DNA from: Nitrospinaceae bacterium
GTDB lineage: Bacteria > Nitrospinota > Nitrospinia > Nitrospinales > Nitrospinaceae
NCBI GenBank assembly: GCA_029261395.1
Contig: JAJDBJ010000061.1
Span: forward strand, 1 to 62,789
Direction: 5' to 3'
Length of the DNA stretch: 62,789 nt
The position numbers and the translations under genes were made by a program. Numbering within the stretch: position 1 is the first letter of the stretch; each line of letters begins with the position of its first letter. Below, piece after piece: positions 26,194 through 34,333 of this stretch. Below the pieces are notes generated by a model, which saw only the letters and a list, made by a program, of their open reading frames with translations, had not been told where the DNA came from and did no database searches.

Positions 26194-28329
26194 ATGTTCC
26201 TCAAAAATAAACCGCTGAACACAACAGGACTCTTCGCCTCCCTAATGGGATTCCTTTTATTGGCCCTGCAATTCCCAACCTTCGCAGTGGCTCAACCTGC
26301 GAAATTGGAATCCAACGTCAAAAAGATTGTGATGATGATGAATATCGTCAAAAAAGAGTACCACGCAGGAATTGCGGAGGGGAAAATCATCAACGCGGCG
26401 GAGTACGAAGAGAGTCAGGTATTCCTGGAACAGGCGCTTGATCGCTATCAAAAACTGGTTAATGGAGCAAACCCACAAGGACAAAAGGACGACCTAGCCA
26501 ATCGATTTTCTTCGCTGGGTATCAAGATAAAGGCAAAAGAAGACCCCAGTGTAATCCAATCTGAAGTTAACGCCATCAATTCCGGAATCCTTAAAAAATT
26601 CAATATCCAGCTCAGCCAAACGCCCTCTGAACCTGTATCATTAGAGAATGGTCGCATCTTATATATGAATAATTGCAAGGTATGTCATGGAGTTGAAGGT
26701 AAAGGAGATGGCCCCATAGCGCTACAATTGGATCCCAGGCCAGCGGTATTGTCCAATCCTCAGTTCACCGGCGACAAATTTTCAAAACCTTTTGACAACT
26801 TCCAAATCATCAACGTGGGCATTGCTAATACGGCGATGGTGGGCTGGGCCGATCAGTTTTCTGAGAAGGAGCTTTGGGATGTCACTTATTTCATCCGCAC
26901 GTTTTCGAATGAAAACGTAAAAATTCCACTATTGGCTTCCCAGGTCTCATCCACAGACCAGAAAAAAATAACCAATAAAACCTTCGACCAGGTTTTTTCT
27001 TTACTCAAGCAGAGCATGGAACTTTATCGGCAAGGCCTAGGCCCGGAGGCGACGGAGTCTATTGTTGACACCTACCTGGTTTATGAAAAAGTAGAGACCG
27101 TTTTAATCACTAAACAAAAAGAACTGGCACTTAAGCTGGAATCTTCCTTTGGGAGATTGCAGGCGGAGATTAAGAGAAAAGCATCTATCGAGTTAGTAGA
27201 AAAAGTTGGCCAGGGAATTTTCGATGATCTAAAAGAGGCGCAACAGGTTCTGACTCAGGAGATCGGGTTTACCGGTTTGTTCATCCAATCCCTCTCAATC
27301 ATTGTACGGGAAGGGTTTGAAGCGATTTTGATCATCGCGGCGCTGATCACGTTCCTCGTCAAATCCCGCAATAGAGACAAGTTGAAAGCCATTTACATGG
27401 GTGTGTTGATCGGGATCATTGGTAGTTTTATCACCGCCTATATCCTGCAGGAAATTCTGGATATCAGTATGGCCAGCCAGGAAATGATGGAGGGAGTCAT
27501 CATGCTGGTGGCGGTCGTTGTTCTATTTTATGTCAGCTACTGGCTGGTCTCAAAAATCGAGGCGACCAAATGGCAAAGTTACATTACCGGCAAAATGCAG
27601 AAAGCGGTTTCCACAGGCAGTGCGTTTACCCTGAGTATGGTTGCTTTCCTCTCAGTTTATCGGGAAGGATTTGAGACGGTTCTGTTTTACAAGGCTCTGT
27701 ATCTTTATGCTGGAGATACCACTGCCGGGATCATCCCGGGATTCGTTGCAGGATGTGCCGTTTTAGCCGTGGTCTATTTTCTGATCAACCAATTGGGGAT
27801 GCGCATCCCGGTTAAATGGTTCTTCGTGGTCACCAGTTTTTTCCTTTATTACATGGCATTCATGTTCATGGGGAAGGGACTTCACCAATTACAAATGGGT
27901 GGCGCCCTGGGTATAACCGGCGCTGACTTTGTTCCGGAAATTCCCTGGCTCGGTATATACCCGACCTGGGAAACGTTCATCGGCCAAATGATACTCGTGG
28001 TGGCCTATGCCGGAGCTTTGATTTATACCTTCGGCATCAAGCATGAACGAGCAACTCATGAACTTAAATCGGAGGCCACCCAGCTCCAGCAGAATATTGC
28101 CGTGGTGCACGATCTAGTCGAGCATATTTCGCATCACGCCAAACGCTGTGAAATCTTCCTCAAGGATACCGGCGACCAGGATCTTAAGGAACTGTCCGAG
28201 CATTTGAAGGAAATCGACTCCAAAGTCCATGAACTGTTCGATCAAGTGAACTATTTTGAAAATAGCCTGACGGATGAGTACGATCGCTTGACGCAACCTA
28301 TTGGCGCCAAGGAAAAGGATTTGCATTGA
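26194..28329 (+). CDS. FTR1-family iron permease fused to a cytochrome c domain
   Basis: 711 residues from the ATG at 26194 (AAAGGA just upstream); an earlier in-frame TTG at 26104 lies within the Fur box and would give a spurious lead. A signal peptide (1-34, ending AVA) leads to a periplasmic region with the haem motif CKVCH (161-165) and [10 protein letters not shown], that is a class I cytochrome c domain. After it come about seven membrane helices with two REGFE motifs ([11 protein letters not shown] and [11 protein letters not shown]), the iron-translocating REXXE of FTR1. The C-terminal 90 residues form a coiled coil ([14 protein letters not shown]). It imports Fe, probably with oxidation coupled to the cytochrome. 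Next gene overlaps by four bases. Confidence 0.92.
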   Translation: MFLKNKPLNTTGLFASLMGFLLLALQFPTFAVAQPAKLESNVKKIVMMMNIVKKEYHAGIAEGKIINAAEYEESQVFLEQALDRYQKLVNGANPQGQKDDLANRFSSLGIKIKAKEDPSVIQSEVNAINSGILKKFNIQLSQTPSEPVSLENGRILYMNNCKVCHGVEGKGDGPIALQLDPRPAVLSNPQFTGDKFSKPFDNFQIINVGIANTAMVGWADQFSEKELWDVTYFIRTFSNENVKIPLLASQVSSTDQKKITNKTFDQVFSLLKQSMELYRQGLGPEATESIVDTYLVYEKVETVLITKQKELALKLESSFGRLQAEIKRKASIELVEKVGQGIFDDLKEAQQVLTQEIGFTGLFIQSLSIIVREGFEAILIIAALITFLVKSRNRDKLKAIYMGVLIGIIGSFITAYILQEILDISMASQEMMEGVIMLVAVVVLFYVSYWLVSKIEATKWQSYITGKMQKAVSTGSAFTLSMVAFLSVYREGFETVLFYKALYLYAGDTTAGIIPGFVAGCAVLAVVYFLINQLGMRIPVKWFFVVTSFFLYYMAFMFMGKGLHQLQMGGALGITGADFVPEIPWLGIYPTWETFIGQMILVVAYAGALIYTFGIKHERATHELKSEATQLQQNIAVVHDLVEHISHHAKRCEIFLKDTGDQDLKELSEHLKEIDSKVHELFDQVNYFENSLTDEYDRLTQPIGAKEKDLH

Positions 28330-29885
28330 GATTCCGGTTTTTTAAAACCTCTCGTGATTTTCACAAATGGACCGGGTTTGTCTGCGCAATTTTCATCCTG
28401 ATACTTTCCGTGAGCGGTATCCTGCTCATGCACCGGGACTCCCTGGAGCTGGGGCAGATAGAAGTTTCCGCTCAATACCTGCCCGATAAATATTTCCATC
28501 TGGTTAAAGACAAACTCAAAATCCAAACCGTTGCGGTGAATCCTCAAAACGAAAAAGTTATTTTCGTGGGCACCGGTAGCGGATTGTTCCGCTCCCAAGA
28601 CGGAGGAGACACCTGGCAGTCTCTTCATGAAGGATTGCGTGATGAAAATATCCGTGCGTTGGCTTTATCCCCTTCCACACCCAACATGATTTATGCCGGC
28701 ACTTCTAAAGGAATTTTCTTATCCGAAGATGGCGGGGATCATTGGACCGACTGGTTTGAGGAATCTTCCGGCTTGTCGAGCATGGATATCCAAGACCTGG
28801 TCATTCATCCCGAAAAACCGGAACTCCTGTTTGCCGCCACCTCCGGCGGTTTGTTTGTTTCGCAAGATGAAGGCGACACCTGGGAGTTCGCCTTTGAAGG
28901 AAGCCTGGCCAAGGGAAGCCGGGATGTGCGTTTTATCCGTTTTTCCTCAAAGGCTCGCTCTTTGTATATAGGAACGGCCGGCGGAGTTTTCAAAAGCGCC
29001 GATGGCGGTAAGCAGTGGGACAAAAAATGGGAGGACGCCCTACCCTCGCCTCTGTCACTGGTATCCTTGGACACCGACCCTGAATTTATTTATGCCGGCG
29101 CGCCGGACGGGCTTTACAAATCTTACAACAAAGGGATCACCTGGATTCACGACACGACACAGGACAAATCCGTGAGCCAATTACTGGTGGACCCCGGAAA
29201 CACGACCCATATTTACATGGCGACGACCCATCGTGTTTTCGTTTCCCCCGATGGCGGAGACACCTGGAATCCCCTGGGTTTTGAAAAAGCGAAGGGAATG
29301 ACGCTGGACAACCTGACTCTGATTCGTTCCGCCCCGCAATCCTCCCCTACCCTGATCGCTGGTACTTCAAGCGGTCTTTTTATTTCCAAAAATGGGGGAC
29401 GCACATGGGAGGAAACTTCACTCGCGGCAACCATACAACAAAAATCCGGCGGCCATCTCAAAATGGACCTCGTCAAACTGATGACGGAAATCCACACCGG
29501 ACGCTTTTTTGGTGATTACGTGTATCTACTGGTGGACATCGCCACCGTCGGACTGATGGCGCTGGTATTCTCCGGATTCGGCTTGGCATTCTACCGAAAG
29601 CGGATTGCCAAATCCAAACAGGTCAAAAAACAAATTACAGAAGAAGAAGCGGTGGATAATATTCTCGATATTCAGGAAACCGCAGACGATTTATCGCAGG
29701 AGAGCGCCGAAATCCATGACATGATCGAGCATATCAACACCCACCTGGCCAAGTGCCGATCAGCCTATATCTCAAAGGAAAAAAAGGAAGTCGATAAAAT
29801 AGGGCGGCACATCACAGAGTTAGACAGGAGAATGCATCATTTGATGGGGAAAATCGAGGAGTTCAACAAACTCACAGAGGATTGA
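28326..29885 (+). CDS. PepSY-TM/Asp-box (BNR) repeat protein with coiled-coil tail
   Basis: 519 residues from TTG at 28326, which overlaps the FTR1 stop (TTGA) and has AAGGAT at the right distance, so translation is coupled. An N-terminal PepSY-type helix ([20 protein letters not shown], about 12-31) precedes a periplasmic beta-propeller with at least seven Asp-boxes, for example [22 protein letters not shown] and [12 protein letters not shown] second helix ([20 protein letters not shown]) leads to a cytoplasmic coiled coil with [14 protein letters not shown], close to the FTR1 tail. Propellers of this sort bind partners rather than hydrolyse sugars. It is probably a subunit of the iron permease. 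Confidence 0.8.
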   Translation: MRFRFFKTSRDFHKWTGFVCAIFILILSVSGILLMHRDSLELGQIEVSAQYLPDKYFHLVKDKLKIQTVAVNPQNEKVIFVGTGSGLFRSQDGGDTWQSLHEGLRDENIRALALSPSTPNMIYAGTSKGIFLSEDGGDHWTDWFEESSGLSSMDIQDLVIHPEKPELLFAATSGGLFVSQDEGDTWEFAFEGSLAKGSRDVRFIRFSSKARSLYIGTAGGVFKSADGGKQWDKKWEDALPSPLSLVSLDTDPEFIYAGAPDGLYKSYNKGITWIHDTTQDKSVSQLLVDPGNTTHIYMATTHRVFVSPDGGDTWNPLGFEKAKGMTLDNLTLIRSAPQSSPTLIAGTSSGLFISKNGGRTWEETSLAATIQQKSGGHLKMDLVKLMTEIHTGRFFGDYVYLLVDIATVGLMALVFSGFGLAFYRKRIAKSKQVKKQITEEEAVDNILDIQETADDLSQESAEIHDMIEHINTHLAKCRSAYISKEKKEVDKIGRHITELDRRMHHLMGKIEEFNKLTED

Positions 29886-29924
29886 AAAACAAGAGAGTGG
29901 ATCCATCAAAACTCTCATGAATGA

Positions 29925-30194
29925 TTAATGCAGTAAGTTTTTTTCTTTTGAGCTGGAGCCGCTGGACGGACCCAAATCGCGGTTGAAGTCCATTTTTTTG
30001 AATTCCTCCCACGAGTCACGGCAAAGATTGAAGCCGACGAAATCGATGGCCTGCATCAGCTCAAGGTCGGATATTTTATTGTCACCCGCCTCTTCTCGCG
30101 CTTCGTGGATCACTTCTTCAAGGTTTTCACAGAGTCGGGCAAAGCGTTCTTCATCTTCCCAATGCAGGATGTTTTTCATAAAATCGAAACTCAT
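29925..30194 (-). CDS. Small acidic protein of unknown function
   Basis: 89 residues from the ATG at 30194 (start MSFDFMKN, preceded by AAGGGG at eight bases). It is helical and acidic, with two or three helices: WEDEERFARLCENLEEVIHE, then KISDLELMQAIDFVGFNLCR. The tail is Ser/Gly-rich. It precedes nothing on its strand and lies 43 bases downstream of the KDPG aldolase gene, so it may be the last gene of that operon. Not recognised. Confidence 0.55.
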   Translation of the reverse strand: MSFDFMKNILHWEDEERFARLCENLEEVIHEAREEAGDNKISDLELMQAIDFVGFNLCRDSWEEFKKMDFNRDLGPSSGSSSKEKNLLH

Positions 30195-30237
30195 ATCGCT
30201 TCCCCTTTTATAGAACTTCAAAAAATTGAAACTGACT

Positions 30238-30888
30238 TCATTCCATTGTATTCAAATTTTTTCTCACTGCAAATAAAATTTCCTGCAGGTCATCGTGTAT
30301 CTTTGAATACTCCCCGTTTAGCATTCGTGACAGCGAAAACACCGATCCCCCCACTGCCACGGCAGATGCGCCGAACGAAAAGTATGCGGGAATATTGTCG
30401 GGTGTTACTCCACCGACCGCCATCAGCGGGATATCTTCAAATGGCCCTTTGATCTCACGAAAATATTTCGGCCCCCACAGGGAAGCGGGAAACACCTTGA
30501 CCATAGTGGCTCCGCCGGTTTGCCATGCCTTTTCGATCTCGCTTGGGGTCAAGGCACCGGGGAAATAAGGGAATGCCTTGTTTCGGCAGTAGGACGCCAC
30601 CTCTTCATTCAATGCGGGGCTGACTAGAAACTGAGCACCGGAAGCGACGGCCTGTTCTGCCTGCTCCAAAGTGCGCACGGTACCGGCTCCAATGCACAGG
30701 GAGCCTTCATACTTTTTGACGGCGGATTCGATCAACTGGAGCGCTTGGTCTGTATTCAGCGTGATTTCAAGAAACTTGAGCCCGGCATCCCGTGCAGAGT
30801 CCAAAACTCCCTCGAGACTGGTTTTCGACACGCCACGTACAATCCCCAATACGGGCTCACGTTTGAAAAACTCGGAGTCAAATTTCAA
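30238..30888 (-). CDS. eda: KDPG/KHG-type aldolase
   Basis: 216 residues, class I aldolase TIM barrel. FLEITLNTDQAL carries the catalytic Glu, CIGAGTVRT a phosphate-loop, VSPALNEEV the usual 'SP' turn and MVKVFPASLWG the Schiff-base Lys; AVGGVTPDN completes the phosphate site. It splits 2-keto-3-deoxy-6-phosphogluconate (or 4-hydroxy-2-oxoglutarate) into pyruvate and an aldehyde. No Entner-Doudoroff dehydratase (edd) is nearby; the adjacent gene is another aldolase, so the true substrate is uncertain. Confidence 0.88.
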   Translation of the reverse strand: MKFDSEFFKREPVLGIVRGVSKTSLEGVLDSARDAGLKFLEITLNTDQALQLIESAVKKYEGSLCIGAGTVRTLEQAEQAVASGAQFLVSPALNEEVASYCRNKAFPYFPGALTPSEIEKAWQTGGATMVKVFPASLWGPKYFREIKGPFEDIPLMAVGGVTPDNIPAYFSFGASAVAVGGSVFSLSRMLNGEYSKIHDDLQEILFAVRKNLNTME

Positions 30889-30905
30889 GCCGCTTGTTTC
30901 CCGGG

Positions 30906-31856
30906 TCAGACGTTGGCTTCATTGATGACTTTTTCGTAGAACTCGAGGAATCCATCTTTATTTTCGGTTTTCATCAATGCCATACCCGCTCGCGGATGCA
31001 AATCCAGCGTTCCTGTAATCATATAGGGAATGACGTAGCCCCATTCAATTTCCTCGCGAATTTTGAGAAAATCAGTCCCGATAATTTTCAGGATAGGGCG
31101 AATATCGTATTTGGGATTTTTAAGAAAACCCAAGAGCAGTTCCAACGGACAATTACCCGCGGCCCGGCCTATCCCGTAGATGGTCCCATCCAGATAGTTG
31201 ATGTTGTTGATGATGGATTCAATGGTATTGGCAAAAGCCAACTGCTGATTATTATGAGCATGAATTCCGAGCTCCTTACTGGGCATCAGTTCTTTATACT
31301 TTTTAGCCAGATAAGCAATCTGTTCGGAATAAAGCGCTCCAAAACTATCCACCAAATAAATCACATCCGCGGCGCTTTCTTTTTCGACCTGCACCAGCGC
31401 TTCATCCAGTTCCCGCTCACGCGCGTGGGATACGGCCATGATATTGATGGTCGTTTCGTATCCTTTACCGTTCAACTTGTTCACCAAGTCGATAGCCTTA
31501 TCAATGTCTTTGATGTACGAAGCCACCCGGTACATATCGATATGACTTTCGCCACAGGGAATGACGCTGTCTGGATCGAATCGTCCGATATCGGCCATGA
31601 CGGACATCTTGACTTTCTTTTCAATTCCGTCGACAACCTTCTCAATATCCTTCTCGCTACAGAACTTCATCGGACCGAATTCAGACCGGGAGAACTGGGA
31701 TTCGTCCGCCTTATAACCCAACTCAATATAATCAATATGCGCATCATTGGCAGATTGATATACTTTGCGCACCAATTCGTCGGAGAACAAATGGTTATTC
31801 ATCAATCCGCCATCGCGAATGGTGCAATCCAAAACTTTAATTTCCTGGCGATACAT
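30906..31856 (-). CDS. HMGL-like aldolase (DRE-TIM family)
   Basis: 316 residues. VLDCTIRDGGLMNNH is the metal- and substrate-binding motif of HMG-CoA lyase/4-hydroxy-2-oxovalerate aldolase barrels; HAHNNQQLAFANT has the second set of metal ligands, and GTIYGIGRAAGNCPLELLLG the conserved glycine loop. It likely catalyses an aldol cleavage or condensation of a 2-oxo acid with a divalent metal. The downstream KDPG aldolase starts 17 bases beyond its stop. An inverted repeat lies 23 bases upstream. No acetaldehyde dehydrogenase partner is present, so a BphI-type pathway is not supported. Confidence 0.82.
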   Translation of the reverse strand: MYRQEIKVLDCTIRDGGLMNNHLFSDELVRKVYQSANDAHIDYIELGYKADESQFSRSEFGPMKFCSEKDIEKVVDGIEKKVKMSVMADIGRFDPDSVIPCGESHIDMYRVASYIKDIDKAIDLVNKLNGKGYETTINIMAVSHARERELDEALVQVEKESAADVIYLVDSFGALYSEQIAYLAKKYKELMPSKELGIHAHNNQQLAFANTIESIINNINYLDGTIYGIGRAAGNCPLELLLGFLKNPKYDIRPILKIIGTDFLKIREEIEWGYVIPYMITGTLDLHPRAGMALMKTENKDGFLEFYEKVINEANV

Positions 31857-31879
31857 ATGTCACAAGCTCCAAAGGCAAA

Positions 31880-31899
31880 TCTACCTCAAGTTAGGTAGA
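31880..31899 (-). promoter_or_regulatory. Inverted repeat upstream of the aldolase pair
   Basis: TCTACCT and AGGTAGA form a perfect seven-base inverted repeat with a six-base centre, 24 bases ahead of the HMGL-like start. It could be an operator or a leader hairpin. Confidence 0.45.
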
Positions 31900-32100
31900 G
31901 ATCATAAAAACTAATTAAACTAATTGAATTTGCTGATTATATTTAGGTCGGACGTTTCAGTCAATTAGATAATCCCAAATCCAGACTTTATTCAAATTTT
32001 ATGTTAAAATCTTAAAACTTTGTATTATAAAGAGTTGCTCTGATTTCTTTAATATTTATCTTAAAAGTATAGCTTCAACCTGTTGGAAAGGAAATAGAAT

Positions 32101-32514
32101 ATGCAGTTCTGGCTGGTTAAACAGGAGCCTTCGAAATACAGTTGGGAAGAATTTTTGAAAGACAAGAAAACCTATTGGGACGGGGTCCGCAATTATCAGG
32201 CGCGGAATAACCTACAGGCGATGAAAAAAGGCGATCGGGTTTTCTTTTATCACAGCGTGGTGGGAAAGCAGATTATGGGTATCGCAGAGGTGACTCGTGA
32301 GTCCTACCCGGACCCGACCACTGACGATCCGGCTTGGGTGGTGGTCGATTTGAAACCGATCAAATCTTTAACCGTTCCAGTCACTTTGGCTCAGGTTAAA
32401 TCTCATCCGAAATTAAAAGAAATCCCACTGGTCAAACAATCCCGCCTATCGGTTACACCTTTAACTCAATCCGAATATAAAATTATTTTGGAGTTGGGAA
32501 AAACCAAGGCCTGA
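32101..32514 (+). CDS. EVE domain protein
   Basis: 137 residues, the whole protein being one EVE/PUA-like fold: FWLVKQEPSKYSWEEF, then YWDGVRNYQARNNL, MKKGDRVFFYHS, GIAEVTRESYPDPT and the C-terminal RLSVTPLTQSEY. EVE proteins bind modified bases in DNA or RNA; stand-alone EVE proteins are common in proteobacteria, sometimes near genes for RNA or base-modification metabolism. No such neighbour here. A ribosome binding site (AAAGGA) lies nine bases upstream. Confidence 0.93.
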   Translation: MQFWLVKQEPSKYSWEEFLKDKKTYWDGVRNYQARNNLQAMKKGDRVFFYHSVVGKQIMGIAEVTRESYPDPTTDDPAWVVVDLKPIKSLTVPVTLAQVKSHPKLKEIPLVKQSRLSVTPLTQSEYKIILELGKTKA

Positions 32515-32551
32515 TAAACGTATTCTGATTTTTGGACAGGCAAAAAGGGCA

Positions 32552-32580
32552 TTGACTTAAAATATAAGGGCGTTTAAATT
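32552..32580 (+). promoter_or_regulatory. Promoter of the secreted protein at 32663
   Basis: TTGACT (32552-32557), 17 bases, TAAATT (32575-32580). A second TTGACA starts at 32579 but has no good -10. Confidence 0.5.
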
Positions 32581-32662
32581 GACAGAGAGTGGGGTGTTCA
32601 TTCCATTTACCCAAGTCATTAGAAAGTTTGGCCGTCTTTCTCCTTCAAAATAAAAACCACCC

Positions 32663-33334
32663 ATGCGAAACAGGTCCGCTTTAATTTTTTTATTTTTTGT
32701 TTGCCTGCTTACGACTTTTATCGAAACAGCATGGAGCCAGACACAAACCCAAAAATGTGATGGCAAATTAACTCCTTTGGAAAAAACCAAAAGCGCGATC
32801 ATTGGAGAGGGTGGCATGTGGGCTGTTTTCGAACGTTATAAATTATTCCATAAGGATTCCGGCAAAGCCGTACAGTTGGACTCCAAAGTCCAACAATTGG
32901 TCTGGCTGTTGGACTATCTATGCGAAACCGTTGATGGGGTTCCGTACAATGAGCTGGCGAACTATCTGAGTGAAAACCTGAAAGAAAAAAGCAAGCCGCA
33001 GTTCAAACAGGAATTAATCATCCTGGGAAAAACGGAAACTGAGATTGATATCTGGTTCGCTTTTTCGGATATCTCCCTTAAAAATAAAACCAGGAAGTTA
33101 AACGCAGAAACTATTTACAAGGCCATCCAAAAAGCGTCTCCGTTAATACAACAATACAAACGATTGATTGAAGATATTGGCCAATCTCAAAATACAGAAC
33201 AAATTAAAAGGGTGGACAATCTTTATCGAGAAATTGAACAGCTGAAGTCTTCGGACTCCTATTTAGCGCAGGCCTTGCTGGAAACATCGCAGGTACCGCA
33301 TTGGGATATCGACGAAAGCACCGGTGGTTCCTAA
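32663..33334 (+). CDS. Exported protein of unknown function
   Basis: 223 residues. A signal peptide (about 1-25, ending AWS) is followed by a Lys/Gln-rich helical protein with a Cys in KCDGKLTP and one in DYLCETVDG. The C-terminal region (QQYKRLIEDIGQSQ, KRVDNLYREIEQL) is a probable coiled coil. No domain recognised. The next gene starts 52 bases later, on the same strand, but nothing links them functionally. Confidence 0.6.
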   Translation: MRNRSALIFLFFVCLLTTFIETAWSQTQTQKCDGKLTPLEKTKSAIIGEGGMWAVFERYKLFHKDSGKAVQLDSKVQQLVWLLDYLCETVDGVPYNELANYLSENLKEKSKPQFKQELIILGKTETEIDIWFAFSDISLKNKTRKLNAETIYKAIQKASPLIQQYKRLIEDIGQSQNTEQIKRVDNLYREIEQLKSSDSYLAQALLETSQVPHWDIDESTGGS

Positions 33335-33386
33335 GCTGAATCAACAAATAACGTGTGACACTACACATTCAAACAGGGAGACAGAC

Positions 33387-34187
33387 ATGGCAAACTTTCT
33401 AGTGATTGGCGGATCCGGGGTTATGGGCACTGCCGCTATACAGGCAGTGCGGAAAACCTTTGGCAAGGAAGCCAACATCGTTGCCAACTGGTATGGCAAG
33501 GAAGACACCGGCCTGAAAATTGAAAACGCCGACCACACCCTGTTCGGGGATGTGTCCGATCCCAAATGTCTGGAAGATATTAAATCCATAGCCACCGCTT
33601 ACGATTATTTGTTTTACGCCACGGCCCTGGGAGATGTCGGTATTCCTATTAAAAGCGCAACTCAGGAACAAATCGACCGCTCCAACCGGCTTTCTTTTGA
33701 CCCCATCCCGATGCTGGAAGACGCTCTGGATGTCGGAGTGATCGTTGCCTATTCGACGTTTTACGTGACACGCCATCAATTGGGAAGTTATGGCGCTATG
33801 GGTTATTCCAAAGAGGCGATTGAGAAATGGACTCTGGAAAGCGGGAAATCCGGGCATGCCTGCATTCGGGCCGGTTTGTTTGAATCGCAATCTTCCCGTG
33901 GCATTAAGCTTCTACTGAGGAAAAGCGCCAAGCACCCCGAAAATTTAGAAGACCCTTTGATTCGATCCTACTTTGAAAATGTAAGCACCAAAGAGGGTGT
34001 AGACCGTTATCTTGAGGGCATCATTAATGAGGAAAAGGAGTTGTTTGGAGACAGCCCCACAACGGCAGAAGACCTCTATAAAGCCCACTTAGAGCTCTTC
34101 AAGACGGATGACCCGAAATTCGTCAACGTCTGTGGCAAGAAAACCTGGTTGTCCGAGGACCCGCAACTGATCAAAGATCATATTTAA
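33387..34187 (+). CDS. FabI-like short-chain reductase (candidate enoyl-ACP reductase)
   Basis: 266 residues from the ATG at 33387 (AGGGAG six bases upstream). The Rossmann start is FLVIGGSGVMG, the middle has FYATALGDVGIP and FYVTRHQLGSYGAMGYSKEA. The Tyr-six residues-Lys spacing in YGAMGYSK is that of FabI (Tyr-x6-Lys), rather than the Tyr-x3-Lys of ordinary SDRs. The length matches FabI and its metagenomic FabMG-type relatives. It would reduce enoyl-ACP with NAD(P)H. The fatty acid cluster at 40842-46936 has no enoyl reductase, which adds some support. Function is inferred. Confidence 0.65.
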   Translation: MANFLVIGGSGVMGTAAIQAVRKTFGKEANIVANWYGKEDTGLKIENADHTLFGDVSDPKCLEDIKSIATAYDYLFYATALGDVGIPIKSATQEQIDRSNRLSFDPIPMLEDALDVGVIVAYSTFYVTRHQLGSYGAMGYSKEAIEKWTLESGKSGHACIRAGLFESQSSRGIKLLLRKSAKHPENLEDPLIRSYFENVSTKEGVDRYLEGIINEEKELFGDSPTTAEDLYKAHLELFKTDDPKFVNVCGKKTWLSEDPQLIKDHI

Positions 34188-34190
34188 AGC

Positions 34191-34237
34191 GACTCATTCC
34201 GGAGGAAAGTCTCTTTATCCGGTTGAAAGAATGAGTC
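34191..34237 (+). other. Two-tier RNA hairpin after the FabI-like gene
   Basis: GACTCATTC (34191-34199) pairs perfectly with GAATGAGTC (34229-34237). Inside it CGGA pairs with TCCG and GGAAAG with CTTT across a short loop, so a long two-part stem forms directly after the stop codon. No T-run follows, so it may be a stabilising or Rho-assisted end rather than a standard terminator. Confidence 0.5.
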
Positions 34238-34271
34238 CTAATTAATTGCGACTATTGCTTTTATCAGGTGT

Positions 34272-34300
34272 TTGACAGATAATGGACTATCTGTTCTATT
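34272..34300 (+). promoter_or_regulatory. Promoter with operator palindrome ahead of the GAF/HD-GYP gene
   Basis: TTGACA (34272-34277), 17 bases and TCTATT (34295-34300) form a fair sigma-70 promoter. Within it ACAGATA and TATCTGT (34275-34281 and 34288-34294) make a perfect seven-base inverted repeat with a six-base centre, occupying the -35/-10 spacer: the expected place for a repressor or a MerR-type activator. Confidence 0.6.
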
Positions 34301-34333
34301 CCCATCAAGTTTGGGTTAACCGTTAAGATCCTC

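Noticed and set aside
30894-31898. 334-codon plus-strand frame opposite the HMGL-like aldolase
   Set aside because: It is a shadow of a clear DRE-TIM aldolase on the minus strand, with no ribosome binding site or recognisable domain.
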